The notes under the pieces: model-generated | Databases searched by the model: none | What the model was told of the DNA's origin: nothing | The model's input: only the letters and a program-made list of their open reading frames with translations | NCBI GenBank assembly: GCA_942159475.1 | Contig: OW804096.1 | Coordinates: 88,701,784-88,765,783 of the forward strand | Reading direction: 5' to 3' | Length of the DNA stretch: 64,000 nucleotides | Source: Sthenelais limicola | Taxonomy: Eukaryota > Annelida > Polychaeta > Phyllodocida > Sigalionidae | Shown here: positions 21,844 through 35,700 of the stretch, one piece after another | Layout: every line of letters starts with the position of its first letter | How positions within the stretch are numbered: the stretch's first letter is position 1 | Position numbers and translations under genes: made by a program

Positions 21844-23818
21844 TACCAATGCTTCAAACTAAGCAGTTGTAAGTTCAATGTTAGTTTACATATGTGCCGA
21901 GTACAGTGACCAGTCAGACCTAGAGGGTTAGTGACGTCATCAATAAACGTAAATAACCACCAGTGGCGCTGTTGGTCACCAATATGTCTGCCTCCTTGTA
22001 AGAGAGAAACTGACTGTTTTTTCTTATGTTTTTGGTGGTAAATACTGATGCAGGGGTTCAGGCTAACTCAAAATTCCCACTAGTCCGGCGGACTAGTGAC
22101 CTTTATTTTCCACAAGTCCTCCTAGGTATTCACTAGTCCTCACGGAATACATTGCAAAAAAAAGTCACATGAAATGCGGTCTTATAACTCCATCTAGTAT
22201 AAAAGGATACACTTTATTCCAGTGAAATAATTAAATAGATAATGCCTGGAATTTTTGAGGAAAAAATTCAATGTCTGGAAAACAGTGTTTTAACCTGAGT
22301 CAGATCGGTCGAATTTTGTGATCGAAACAAACCTCGGGGTGGGGTCAGGGAGTGTTTCCCCCTGGAAATTTTGTGAACACATACTCTGAAATTAGTGCAT
22401 TCTGGTGGATTTGAGATGAATAAACTTTTTAGTGCCTGTAAATGAGGGTATTTTTTTTACTGAATCAAGCTTTAAGGTTACCAAAGTCTGTCATTATAAA
22501 ATGCGAAAATTTCTAGATACAGTTTTTCAAGATCCTAAGAAGCGGCACACTCTGGACAGCCTGAGTGATTGTTTTAGATTTTGATATCTTTATTATTATA
22601 ATTCTCCCCAAAGGCTTCTATAAACAGCCACTGTTCTAAAAGAAAAATAAACGCATATATATAATATCTATATTGGGAAAAAAATCATCCTTTTCGAAAG
22701 AGTGGTTATTTCAGACTTCAAGATTTCATATAAAGTTAACGATTGTGACAGTATGATACATAACATGAGTGGTGCAAATTTCATAAATATAAGACCAACA
22801 AAATCATGATAAAATATTTCCGATTTAATTTCATTATGAGATGATGTAATTTCCCCTGAATTCATATTATAATTTGTAAACTAAAATCTATGCAAGAAGG
22901 CACCCTTATCATGACTTTAGGGGCCCTCTGAGTTAGGGGGGCACAGGGGACTTTTAAGGGGTCTAGGGGGGCCGGTGCCCCCCTGTATACCACCACTGCC
23001 CTTTATACCTTAGTTGCCATTGGTTGCTAACTTTCTTGCTGTAAATGGAGACATCTTTTTAGAACAAGATGATTTAGTTTTCCGCACTAAGAAAAAAACA
23101 GTTTGTTTGGTACGATAATATAACTGGCACTGTTGTTCAAGCATGCCGCAAGATTTCTGTTTTAATGATTAATTAAGACCTGGATATAAAAATGTTCGAT
23201 TGTATCATTTCATTCTGTCTATTGTCTTGGGTTTCCGACCCAGGTTCTAGCCCGGGGAGAAACCTGTATTGTATATATATATGTGTAAGTAAATTCATCA
23301 ATCTCACCAACATGTCACAGTTCTTGAACTTCAGAAAGAATTAAAAAAATATTAAGAATATGACAAACTGCATTGAGAAATCGAACATATACCATTCATA
23401 TATATTACATAAAAGTAGGACTGGTGGTCGGCAGACATTGCAGGCTCCAGACATAACTTGATACGATTTCATAAACTCAAAACAAAACCTGTATGTATCT
23501 TTGTAGTTGTCTGCGCGAACCCCTAATTATAATATACACATGGTACAAAGTTATTGCTGCACTGAGAACAGTGGGTGAAGCTGGTTTATAATTAATTAAT
23601 TAGCAGGGCTTTTTTCTGCTCGCCCGGCGGACTAGTGACTGGGTAACTTTCACTTGCCCGTAGAGAAATCTACTCGCCCCGGGCGAGCGGGCGGGCGTTA
23701 GTCTGAACCCCTGCTGATGTCGATCACTATAATGATGTACAAATACTCTGAAGACTATAATGTTTCTGCTATTTGCAAAAAAAAGATTGTAGTTTCCTAT
23801 TTAGTGTTTCGGCTTTAA
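21844..23818 (+). repeat. Dispersed 300-bp repeat, copy split by a hAT-like insertion
   Basis: 21844-22050 and 23720-23818 together equal the repeat at 10311-10614 in the opposite orientation. The break is exactly at the inserted element, with the 6-bp CTGATG on both sides. The two copies therefore provide the occupied and the empty site. Confidence 0.9.
22051..23713. mobile_element. hAT-like non-autonomous element 3 with 6-bp target duplication CTGATG
   Basis: The ends are CAGGGGTTCAGGCTAAC and GTTAGTCTGAACCCCTG, an inverted repeat of 17 bp with one mismatch. CTGATG precedes (22045-22050) and follows (23714-23719). Both subterminal regions carry CCGGCGGACTAGTGAC. The left one is part of a perfect palindrome ACTAGTCCGGCGGACTAGT around 22080. 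No transposase is encoded in the 1663 bp. The different terminal sequence makes it a separate family from the two elements in RPS6 intron 3, with the same duplication length. Confidence 0.85.
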
Positions 23819-25165
23819 CGCGTCGTTGGGGATCTGGAATTGTTGGGAAACAGAATTTCTTAAGACCAAAACCGCGGAGAAGTAAGCCGTCACGCCCCAC
23901 AGCGCAGAGCCTGGAAAATTCTTGAATCCTGTTGGGAATCCTCTGATCTGCCCTTCTACCATAAATTGATTCACAGTGCCCTCATACTGAGACATATCTG
24001 CGACGATTGAGAGAATCCTGAATCTTTTAATGACACGCTAACGTGCATCCTTAATTCGGGACAAAAGTTTTGATCGAGTTCTTTGGGCGTTTATCCTCAG
24101 TTAAGGACTAGAGTCGTAATAAGAGTTTAGGCACATTGGCCTTAAAAACGCTGGAAATCCTCGATTTGTAGAAAATTACCAGCACCCAGGCGGGGCTTTC
24201 CCTTAGTTTACCGCCGTGGAGAATGTCCGTACGCGCCAACTCTAGCGCTTCTATTTGTTTGTGACGTCATCTTCGAAGTGTACATTTTTTTTAAATGTTT
24301 TTATTGGCCACATCATTAAATACATTTTCAAAAAATACGCATATCCACATACCGGCATGTGGTTTTTGTTTTCGTGTGTGTGTGTGGGGGGTGGGGGGTG
24401 AGGGGGGGTTCAGCTTCATTTAAAAACGTGTATATAACGCGACCATGAAGTCATGCGGGTGCAAAAACCTGATCTTACTGTGCCATATTAATCTATTTAA
24501 ATTGTCAATGTATATCTGGGAGATAATTTCAAGGAATGTTCACTTATTTTCAATATTTAAAACAAGAGCAAAAAAAAGTTACTGAACTTAAGTTACTGAA
24601 TAACAGATTTCCCGCGATTGATCCACGTAGCCTATCTGGGAGAAAAACACACAATTTTCAGGAACCTCTATAATATTCGCATAACAGACAGCATGCCGTG
24701 GCTTAGCGGATGGAATCATATTAAAGGCTGGCCAAGATTTTTTATCCATACTGCATGCTTCTTCACACTCGCTGGGTCTCCACCTCAACCCCACCCCGAC
24801 CTAACCCGCTTGCCTCACCCCCACCATGCTACCTTTACTAGAGGATATCAGTTCACCATTTCCCGGCCATTAAATGTTAAACTGCTTCTTAGATCATTGA
24901 GGTAAAAAAAGGGACTATCTTGGCAATATATGGCCGCCTTTATACGTTACATAATTGGATTGGGAATGAAAAAAACACACTGGAATATGATGTCCTTGAC
25001 TCGGAGAGGATAAAAAAAAGTTAAGGATATAGGTTTATTCAAGATGGCTTGGTGTGGGGTTTGCTCGTATGTACCTCCCTCAGTCCCCAGATTTTTTTGT
25101 TCTGCCTTTCTTCCACCCGCGAATAAACAAAATCTGTGGTTTTATGGCCATATACTGAATCGAAG
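23819..25165. other. Intergenic sequence without recognisable gene
   Basis: Only a short GT/G-rich microsatellite near 24374-24410 stands out. The ORFs at 24588-24905 and 25039-25233 lack recognisable features. Confidence 0.5.
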
Positions 25166-25169
25166 TTAA

Positions 25170-28100
25170 AGACCCACTGACATGAAAAAAATATGTCCTT
25201 TTGTCCCCCTTGTATGATAGCTAGCCTAACCATGATACCAGATCCAAAATTTTAAGTTTCTATGTCCAGCGGTTTTGAAGTTACAGCCCCATGAACACCC
25301 CCGATCTGGCTCACACTCCTCTCTCCACCCACCGCTGGTAGAGGGGAGCGGTGACGTCACCGGTGGAACAGTCACCTCCTGTACCCTACCACTACTCCCA
25401 GTCACACAGCGTAAAGGCTAGTACTATGTGTACATATCCCTTTATGGATACAGATAAATTTGCTCACATTAAATCTAGATTACTCCATGAAAGTAATTCT
25501 ATACATATCAATTATAATATATAATTATACATATGGGTCAGGTCGCACAGAAATGTACAATTGGTCTTGGAATGGCAATTTTAGAAACTTGGTAAACTAA
25601 CATGTTATCTGATCTTATTTCATAGAGTACATCTCAAATTTTAAGTAGATATAAATTATACTACAATAGTCCAAGGGGTTCAGGTTTTTTTTCGGGCCAA
25701 GTTTAAAGGTAAATGTAGTTTTTCAGCTTTAATTAGAAATAAACCCTCTCCACACATATGATGATAAAAAGCAAAATAAGCCTGGTAGTTTTACATAGAT
25801 ATGTGTCAAAGTAAGTTTAATTACTCAGTCAGATATCTGATAAAGTTTGTGGTCATAGACATTCCTCTTACAGGTGTATTTCACATCTCAATGTTAGTTA
25901 ATGTTTAAAAAAAGATTTATTTTAGATAAATAAATTTAAAATATTTCCTCTATGTCTAATATAGTACTACAGGCTATAATAAATTCGACTTCCATGCAAT
26001 AATGCATTAAGATACCTTCCATGCTTTTACTTTTACATAAACCCCCTTTCTTCTCATCCTATAGAGCTTTTTAAAAAGGGTCATAGGGCCAGGGCGATGC
26101 TCACATATTTCCATTTATATTCTGTTTAGTGTCGGAATGACACTAAAAAATAAAAGAAAACCTCACAATATAAAGTCCATATGGCCAGATACCAGAATCC
26201 CAAGTTTGTTTTCATTTGGACCATGAATGACCTTTTAATTGCATAAAGACCTATATTTCTCTTAAAACTAATATAATAACAGAGGATACAGAGGTCCCAA
26301 AAAATAATTTTCAACACACGTTTTTTAAATGCTGGAATCGATTAAGGCACAAGTAAGACATCTTATGTTGAAATTTGGTGGCGTTTGATACATTTGTTCA
26401 CTGTCTAATTACAGAAAAGTACAAAAATCATTGAATTATGTCCCATCAGTGATCTTAATTAAGGTCATTTTTCCAAGGTAAAATTAAATACTATGTTAAG
26501 ATAATTTAAAATTCAAGAAGAGAATGCCTATACATGTATATAGTGACTGAAATTTGAGTTGAAGAGTGGAAACTTGGGCGGGCGGGTAAAACCAACAAGT
26601 TACCCGCCCTCCTTGGTGGGTGAATGAAAATGAACTTCAGATTATAGTGAAGATGAACATGAAGATAGAGAGATGAAGGCTAAAATAACATGCCAAATGC
26701 AGGGGTCGTCAGTACTTGTATTGTGGTCGAGTGGACTGATGGAGGTACTCGTCTACAACCTATCCATAATTGATACAATTGTAGAAGTAAAAACACTTGG
26801 TTGATTGTATTATAACTTGACTGGTATTTAGTAAATAGGCCTAACTTGAAACTGAAAAGGATATTATAAGTATACATTGTATCACCAGTAGTGAATAACC
26901 TCAACTCAAGGGCAGGGTATGTGATCGATTTTCACCACTGGTAGGCATTTGTGTTTTTGAGCAATAACAATTTTAAAATCATGACGGACTACGTGTGTGG
27001 TATGACAGACCTAATAGCAATGGAAATGGCTAGGTAAAACTTGACGAAATCTGTTATGGGAACCCTACTTTTGTGGGTCTATAATTAAAAATAAAGAAGT
27101 TATGGGCAGAAAACCAGTGTTTTCTGGGTTTTTTCAGTAACTAGATTGTGTGAATATCAGCAAAAGGGCTTTTATCACATATTTCGATCTGATAGCTAAT
27201 AGTCCTACAAAATTTTAAATTATAACTTCAAGCTGTAAAAATAAAAAAATAGTAATACTTTACCCATCCGTTCTTTGTATGAATATTGAGCTTTATTACT
27301 TGCCAATGTATTCTAGCCATTTTAATGTTTATAAGATCATTTTTTCTCTGTTAGCTAGAGGGAAACCTAGGGAAATGTGTGCGTCATCATACGTCACGCT
27401 TCTTTATGTGCCTATATCAACAGTAAATATTCAGCCATTATATAAATCTAATACGTTATCAAGTAGTGTTTTTCACATAGTTTCTGAATCCTATGTTAGA
27501 TTTGCAGGAATATATAGGGGTAGTAGCTAAATAATCATTCAAATGCCAGCTTGATGAGTGGGGAAGTTAAATGTATCATCGTACGTCACACCATTTATCT
27601 ATCCTCACAATTTAGAGGCTAAAGAATAGGAGATTTATTGTGGATATTCATAATAAATAGAGGTTAAGGCTATTACGCCCATATATTTTCATCGCACATT
27701 ACGCTCTGCTGTTAAGCTACTGAAAACTGGTTAAAAGAAATCAAATTGGGCATATTTCAACGTATTAACTAATATTCTTCATATAATAACTTATGTCATA
27801 TTTCACACTTTATAATCCCAAGGGAAAATGAGACGAAATCAATCTAACAGGTGAAGTGTAAAAAATGTGTATAACAATGAATCAAACTACTACCGTAATA
27901 TGCATAAATATGTGAGAATTTACTATCTTTTACTTTGCCCTGTGTTGGTACTCGTAAGTGTGGATGAGTGCACCAGCAATGCTACTCGTCCACAGCAAAA
28001 TGTACTCATTGGGGTGTGATAGCAAAGTGTCAAATGAAGGTGTGTGCGACATTGAGGTTATACTGGCTTCCTGACTTCACAGAGGCCTGATTTTTTGCAC

Positions 28101-28444
28101 TGAATGTTATATGTCTTTCTGTACATATTCATGGTAAATATTATACTACTCTTCTAAGCCCTGAAAGCTTTGTTTCCATGTGTAGCCCGGTGTGAGTTAG
28201 CGTGTCTCTCATTGAAACTAGCTGGTACACACTGGAGCGCGCCGGGAGTGGGTTCCACCGCTGACGTCACAGGGTAATCAACACCTCCACGAGCTGGACT
28301 CAGAGTCCCGAGCTGACTGGGGACACAAATCGCGCCCATACTCACTTACTCTTAGGAATTTTCAAAAATCAACTGTGGGTCACTTTCCATATACCAAATA
28401 TCTATTTATTTCAATAAAGTTGTGTTCTACGTGTCAGTGGGTCT
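25170..28444. mobile_element. 3.3-kb TTAA-flanked element with long imperfect inverted repeats
   Basis: TTAA (25166-25169) is followed by AGACCCACTGACATG. The other end is GTGTCAGTGGGTCT followed by TTAA (28445-28448). Further inside, the left copy has GTGACGTCACCGGTGGAAC (about 25350) and the right copy has GTTCCACCGCTGACGTCAC (about 28250), so the inverted repeats are some 200 bp long but diverged. A TTAA duplication is typical of piggyBac and Kolobok transposons. No transposase ORF is visible, so the copy is non-autonomous or a deletion derivative. A pair of opposite insertions is an alternative. Confidence 0.7.
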
Positions 28445-28599
28445 TTAATATAATATTGGTGTGTGTGTGTGGGGGGGGGGGGGGCGAACCGAGAGGAGCC
28501 TAAGAGGTAGAACTTTCCCTTGCATTAATGGCAGGAGTTGCTTTGATGAATTTATTACATGCCCGCAATACACTGTAGAATGTACCGAGTGTGACCCCC

Positions 28600-28834
28600 T
28601 TAGTTTTGTATGAGATCATTTATGGGGGTGACTCGCGTCATCGTAGCCACACCTTTGGCGGGTCTGGTGGCGGCAAAGAAAGGGCGCCATCTGTTGCTGA
28701 GAGCCAGCCGTTGCAACTGGTTTCTGTACACGTTGTTTGGCCTACATCCGGGCCACTGAGAGGGGCACATCCGTCAGAAGAAAAGCGGTGGTTGGTGGCA
28801 GGGGAAAGCAAGGTGCCATCAAAGTACACAAAAG
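28600..28834 (+). promoter_or_regulatory. Candidate promoter and 5' noncoding exon of gene A
   Basis: This stretch is richer in GC and CpG than its surroundings and ends in a good donor (AAAAG before GTAATCC at 28835). It shares CCTACATCCGGGC and a following CACATCC with 38650-38690, at the corresponding place upstream of paralogous gene B. Gene A's first coding exon begins with a splice acceptor at 31774, so an upstream noncoding exon must exist. The 173-codon frame over this region has no recognisable domain. Confidence 0.45.
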
Positions 28835-31774
28835 GTAATCCATTAATTCTCTCTAATTTCTTATCAAAACTATATAGACTTGCTGTTCCGATATCCGAGA
28901 TTCGAATGGCACTGTGTTTGTGTAGTGTCGGAGTGGCAAAGGCTGTGTATTCCTGGTTGGAAATCAATACACATCGTGGCACCTCCTTGTGTGATGGTTG
29001 TCCCCTCCACGGCAGCCCTGTGCTGTACTCCACGGCGGTCACGCTTTGTTGGAGCGCTCCTCTTCTGCCCCTGCCGTGGATGTGTGTTCGTTGCCCTTAC
29101 CCTCCGCTTTGACGGCCATTGTGGATTCACCCGGTCACATGCGTTCGGGGTTGGAAAATAACTTGGAGTCGATAGGATTAATACACTGAACTTTGAGGCT
29201 GGTGTGTTAAAAGATTTTAGTTGGTGACAGAAAGGGTGAAATGATTTCGTAGACACGAGGGATTTGTTATTGTCGTCGCATGCCCTTCGCCTTAGGAAGG
29301 CCTAAGTGGATTCAAAACAATGGCGAGGTAGGATGCGTGCGTGCTTTGGTAGCCGTTGGCTTTAGTATTTCGAACCTGTGACATTTTAGTTCTGTCTACT
29401 TTGTTAGCTGTTAATCCAAGGATTTTGTATGGACCGTTTAACAGAAAATCACTATCAGGACTATCCTTAGCGTGAATTCATGAACAACGAGATAGGCCTA
29501 AGCGGCAAGTTGAAATCCTGTAAGTTTTACGGTAGTGTAGCCTGTAGGCCTACATCCGCGTACACATGGAATGAGTCTTTAATTTATTTTTCGGATTGGT
29601 CTTTCCATTGTAACTATTTCTCACTCCCAATATTTTAAAAATCTAATCTCGCTCCTGGCGGGCCCTATTTGGAGTTATGACTTACCTGTATGTGTGGGAA
29701 ATATTTGAATTGTTCAAAAACACCGCATAATACCTTTCTGTATCACTATCAGGTACATTGTAGTCACTACTTGAAATAGTGGCAGTGTTGATAGCAGTGA
29801 TATGGGAAATTTCAGTTGAAGTTCGCCTTCTAGGATTGTATTTTACCTTTAACCGTATCATTTTGGGGCTGGCTGTATTATTTTAGAATTTAGTGAGCGC
29901 CATGCGCGTATTGCTATTGTCATAAATTATTGTGTAATTTGGCTTCTACCATTGCTGTCAAGCTGCCTGTGCAATGTATTTAATTAAGATTAGAAGGCTT
30001 TCGTGGTAGGCTATAGCCTCAAGGCGAAATGAAAAGTGATAAAAATTCCTGTTTGTGTAAATTCAGATGGGACAGGGTCATACTAGGCCTGTACTGGCTG
30101 TATCAAAGTGTACTCTCCTTGAGATACACGCCAGTTTACTTGCTGTCGATCAGCAGTACGGTAACTTGAAATGCCATATTATTAAGCATTCTAGGCATAG
30201 GCTATTTATATTGACATATTTGTGGGATGACATGATTTATGAAGTGGGTTATTGCGTTTTAAGTATTCTGTTGGCATCTATCGATTTGTAACGAAAACTG
30301 TGGGTGGTCAGTTACTGTGTCTATTTGCCGCCAACCATTCTTCAGCAATTCTATATATAGTTACCTGAAAGCAATTGTTGCATTGACGACCCTAAAGCTG
30401 TGGAGTGGCATTGTTAACGAGAATGCACCGACTCCTCCACCCTCTAATGAATACGACACTAATCTGCTGCAATCTTGTCTGCCTAGCATGTGCATTTACA
30501 TAGCGGGTGTCACAGGTTTTCTGTCACATATTCCTACCAGTAGTCTTATTACCGTATACACTGTAACACAAGTGTTGTCAACACGTAGAGACAATGAAGT
30601 AAGCTTTGAGAAGGAGAGGGAGATGTTTAGAGAAGTAATTGTTATAGGAGTTGAAGAATTCGAAATCATATCAATGAAAGGTGGCAAATTATGTAATCTC
30701 GTTTGGCGTAAATGAATTTCTTTAGTTGAAATGAATTTCTTTAGTTGTCATATGACTAGGTATTTGCTGGCTTTTGGTATGGCTGGCCTTGAGATGAACG
30801 TATGAATACTTTCTGTGCCCTCACAGTTCTTCCAAGAAACCCATATTTACTTTTACTGAGACTTATTATCAAACAACAACGACATCCCCTTAACAGCTTT
30901 GTTTAAAATACAACGGTACATCGATTTCTACTAAAATACATTAATATAATAGCACAATACACTTCTCTATCTATGTACTGGTTACAATATAACCTCTAAG
31001 TCTTATACGGTTTCTTTAGTAATTATCATTATAATACAATAATGAGTAGGAAAAAAGCCTTGATTTCTCTCGGCATTTGACACTCTTAACCTATTTCCGT
31101 ATCTCAAGTAACATTTTTCAACAACAATATCTCTAGCGACAACTATTTGTGTCATATAGATATACACTATACATTATACAGTATTTCAAGTTCTCAGATA
31201 ACTACCTCTTTGTGTCATCACAGAACATGACATTTTCTCATCTACTCTTGTAACATAAAATTATGTTTCAGATAAATTCTGAAGTTTAACAAGTCGTCAA
31301 CATATTGACCTTCGTAAAAGGCATTATCTTTAGAATTCCACAACATTGGGGCTGTGTACACACAGGACCTTTTTATTCTTTCGGTGTGTGGGGTGACAAC
31401 CCTTAAAAATTTCTTATTGCTTCCTTTTTTCGACCTCAGTTCTGGCTTTTTCTTTCAGTGCAACATTATCAGATATTAATGTCCTCTTAATAGCTACTTC
31501 AAGTAAATGCGCCTCCCTTCTACGTTGTAGAGTGGGAATACCTATCTCTCTCGATATATATCGACCACATTGGTCCTTTTTTCTAGGTATTTTGCTCTCC
31601 TAACTATGTTGTTTTGTACGACTTGTTGTTTATTTAGCAGAGCCGTATTGCTCGTCCCACAATAAATTGTGTCTCTGAAGTCTATGTGGTAATACGCTAT
31701 ATATTGCTAATCTCGGGAAGATATTTTAATACAGACCAGTGTCGTAACTAAATGTTTCTTCTCTCTCTTTTCAG
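28835..31774 (+). other. Presumed intron 1 of gene A
   Basis: No gene or known element is recognised. A tandem duplication of about 19 bp (ATGAATTTCTTTAGTTG) lies near 30712-30749. A plus-strand frame of 132 codons at 30317-30715 has no recognisable domain. Extent of the intron depends on the inferred 5' exon. Confidence 0.4.
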
Positions 31775-31807
31775 GGATAAAGATGTTTCTGTAATTTCTC
31801 GGGCAAC

Positions 31808-32749
31808 ATGGTTGTAAAGTCGGACCAAGAGCATGTGAGAGCTTTATTAACAGAGGCTATTACAGTTCTCTGCAAGAACCGTCTCAATTACAAAACGCAG
31901 CTTAACATTGAAGGTCTCATCGGTATAACCTTGGACACTGAAGACATATTCCTTGTCAACATTAAAGAAACTGTGATCAAAGAGGTGGAGGAAGAAGAAG
32001 TGGAAGAAGAATATATAGAAAAACTCATGAGTAACGCAGTAAATAGCTCGCGCCCTGGGCGCCAAAGGAAGAGCACACCAAGGCATCTTTCTGTGGTCTC
32101 TTCACCATCACTTTATCAGGATGTCGACGACCAGGAGTGTACATGGCAACTGGCCGACGGCACTGACATTGAAAATATTGAGGGTTTGAGTCCCCTTGAT
32201 CTCGTGCAGATTTCGAGTCAGAAACACCTGAATCCCAATCTCAGACCCATAGAGAATGGTATTGATGCTCCTTTAAATCTCAGCTATCCATCCCTTAAAG
32301 AAGCGAGGAATAACGATCGCAATGAGAGGCAGCTGGATGAGGAATTGCCCGAAAATCTGGCTCCACAGAAACGCAAGCGTCTGAAAAGGGAAGAAACGGA
32401 AAGCATTTCCTTTGCCGCCACCCCTAAGCTTTCGTGCTCTCTTTCGAATGCTAGCTCTCCAAGTTCTGTCAGATTTAGTCCTGTTCCACCAATGGTGTCT
32501 GTCAAACAAGAACCTGTTACTCCTAACATAGTCGATGCTCAACCCAACGGTATCATCCTCATTCAACCCAACACCGGCTTACCCCACCACCACATTGCCG
32601 TCCCCAGCAAGGCGAGTACTCCCCCGTTATCTAGTCATGACAAGAGAACGACCCCAGCTCGCAATAACCACCTGGAGAGCATAATCTGGCAGCGGTTGTC
32701 GGCCGCCGTGAATCCCATACATATGAGCACCCCGCTAATTCCATCTCAG
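31808..32749 (+). CDS. Gene A coding exon 1: shared N-terminal domain and disordered regulatory region
   Basis: The exon starts after a polypyrimidine tract and AG at 31774; an ATG at 31783 is followed by a stop, and the used ATG is at 31808. Residues 5-60 form the domain shared with gene B. A very acidic run follows (KEVEEEEVEEEYIEK), then basic QKRKRLKREE near residue 187, which can serve as a nuclear signal and overlaps a LKRE SUMO-type site, and VKQEP near residue 232, a second SUMO consensus. The rest is Ser/Pro-rich. It encodes 314 codons. Reading through the donor would only add an unrelated intronic tail up to 32977. Confidence 0.85.
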
Positions 32750-35700
32750 GTAAGTTTCCTTCCCTCTAGCCATTATCTCAGTTCATATCCCCCGCTGCTT
32801 GTGAACTATTCTTCAAATAGAGTATTTTCTCATTTATATTTTTCGAACTCAAAAAAATGTGATCTGGTTTGTTGTGTACTATATCTTAGCATGCAAGGTC
32901 TCTTGCCCTATAAAATTAATTATAGAATTAGTTTCTTCCGTACCATCCTAACTCATGACTGCGTTTGTATATTATGATGAATTTAATTATATTGTATTGA
33001 ATATAAATAGTCTGGGCAACAGAGCTTGTATTATGATAGATTTTATTTACCTCGGTATCACATCAGTCGCTGCCTATCGTATTCGAGCAAGAAATGTATG
33101 TGAACTACCTTTACTTTCATTTTCACATGAATATATTATTTGCAAAAACACAGCCTCATAGAAATACATTATAACATTCTTCATTGCGATTTATTTTCAT
33201 TCGAACTAATCAGAAAAGATAGCTACGTGACCTCGGGAGTCATTGCCTATCTTTTTTCACGTCATTTTGTTGGCTAGTACTCGTCCATGTGCACGTGGTT
33301 TTTTCACATGTATTTTTGCTGTAGAGCCTGCCTGTTTCGTTCTGTATTATCTAATGGTAAGTGCAACCCTCCCTTGTTTTGCGACTCCTCGATATTTGGT
33401 AATATTTGTAAAGCTACATTTATATGTATATTATATGTCTCAGTTACATTGCTACCTTCAAGCTAGCTGAATGCTTTATTCTCAAATAGTATTCTTCCCC
33501 GAATGGCAAATTTGGCGATATATTGACAAATAGTTCTGCTACGCGCTGCAATTCTATGTTAGATATGAATTTCCTATGTGTAGACTGTATCAGTAATGTT
33601 TCGCTCAATTACATTGTTGTTACATGTGTTGCTAATTCTTCTCAGGCTAACTACGTTTGCCCTGTGTGCGGCCGGAGGATGCAGCATTTGGGTGGCTGGA
33701 CACGACACGTGGAGAGATGTGGTACACCTAGGTTCTGCCACGTGTGTGGGAAACAGTTCAAAACTTCCAATTCGTTGCGAGTGCATCGCTTCCATTACCA
33801 TCGTACACACCAGTCCAAATCCTCATCTAAGAAGTCCACTTATTCTAAATTAACGGAGCACCCCAAACGAGCTAGATCAGGAGAAGTGATTGAACTTCAA
33901 CATGCTCCAGACGTGTCCTTGTGTGATGGTCAAATTGTTGCCGATAAGAGTTTAACGAAAAACTGACTAAAACAATAAGCTATGTTCTTCTTAAGACCAA
34001 CTGTAATCGGAAAGCTGGCACCATATGTAGTACTAGGCAATTAAAAAGTATATATGCACAATTCCGATAAAGAAACATGTTCAGTCATATTCTCCTCCGA
34101 TTGTAGTTAATGATAATGATATATAATGACATCTGTGCATCCGGAGAAGTTTTTACCTTTGAGAAGTTGATCCAAGGATATTAGTTTCTGATGTGCATAG
34201 TAATTTAGGTGAAAACTTACACCCTCGAGGGTTTTGAAGTTTGTACTTTTAATTTATTTTCTGATATGGTAATCATCCAAAACTATTTACTCATAGAGAT
34301 CCCGTCGACACCTTTCGAAGTAAAACATCTGTCTAATCGAAGATGCATGTGAATTCAGCAACTTTTCAAATGTTTCCTAGTATTGAGGACACATTCCTAG
34401 ATAAATATTGTACAGAAGCACATAAATTGTTGTGATGGACAATACAAAAAAAATGGCCGTCGAGCGAATATTATGTTCAGAAACTGGATCTGGCTGTTCA
34501 TAGTTAGATAAAGTGTAAAAATAACTTAGCTGTTCTAAAAATAAAATAACAAATAGACAATGCAAGTCATTATATCAATGTATACCTTCAATAACAGGCG
34601 TTTGCCCAATTTTGATGAATGTTATTTTTTCCCCCTAAAGTCTGGATCTGACAACTAATAATTATTGAAGGGTGGCACAGTTTCTTTACAAAAATGATGC
34701 ACCTGTATCACCGAATGATCTTACAGCACACAGAATGTAAACATAATCTCCACCAAATAAATGATGAAACCGTGTCCCGTGTTTGTTCTTTCTATTCTAG
34801 GTTCTAGAACTAATCAATAAGTGTGTTGTTTTTCAATTGTATTAAGTTCCTGTCACTTATTAAATTCTGCCCATTTTCGTTTTTCAGGAACATGACAGTA
34901 TTATCAATAATAATCGGGTAGACTCGCCGTCTGAAAAAGAAAAGCCAGTCCTCAAAGTACCACTCTACAGTATATCGGGGAAACTAAAAAAAGAGAAACC
35001 TGAGAGACCGGCCGCCAAAGAAACAGGTCACACCAAAGAAAAACTACCCATCAGGGAAAGCAACACCGAGAACAGAATTATTCGCGAAACCATTGTCAAG
35101 AGCGAGAAAGTAATTAATCTAGACTTGAAACCACTTAAAAGAATTGAGGCCAAGTTTATGAACAACGGTCAGAATGACCTCGAGTCGGTGGAAAAGCTGG
35201 ATCACTGCCTAACAGAAAAGAGCCTGGAGCTTCACATCGATACCAGTCACAACAGTAGTTCAGATGGGTACCATAGTTTTCAGGGTGACAGCACCGACCA
35301 GGAGAACATAGAAGTATTATCCATTGACAGTGACGACGACATTAAGACAGAGGATTTCATAGAGCGTTCTCAAGAGCCGGGCAAAGCTGTGAGCTACAAA
35401 TGTAAGCTTTGCGACAGGGTTTACTCAAACAAGTGGAACTGCCGGCGCCACATACAGTACACTCATATGAATAAAACAGGTTTCACTTGCGAGATTTGTC
35501 ATAACAAATACAGAGACAGGAGTGATTACCAAGAGCACATGATGGTCATCCACCAAGGTCCCGGCGGCTACAAGTGCGAGTTCTGTGACAAGATCCTCAT
35601 GTCCAAACGCAGTCTCAAGGAACACGTGTCTCTGCATACTGGCCAGTATCGCTACCACTGCATGGAATGCAGTCGTGGCTTTAACAGACTTAATGATTAT

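Noticed and set aside
28591..29256. Overlapping frames of 173, 134 and 128 codons
   Set aside because: GC-rich sequence keeps several frames open on both strands; none shows a domain, and the region fits a promoter and 5' exon better.
30317..30715. 132-codon plus-strand frame
   Set aside because: No motif, no splice context or homologue recognised; it falls in the presumed first intron of gene A.
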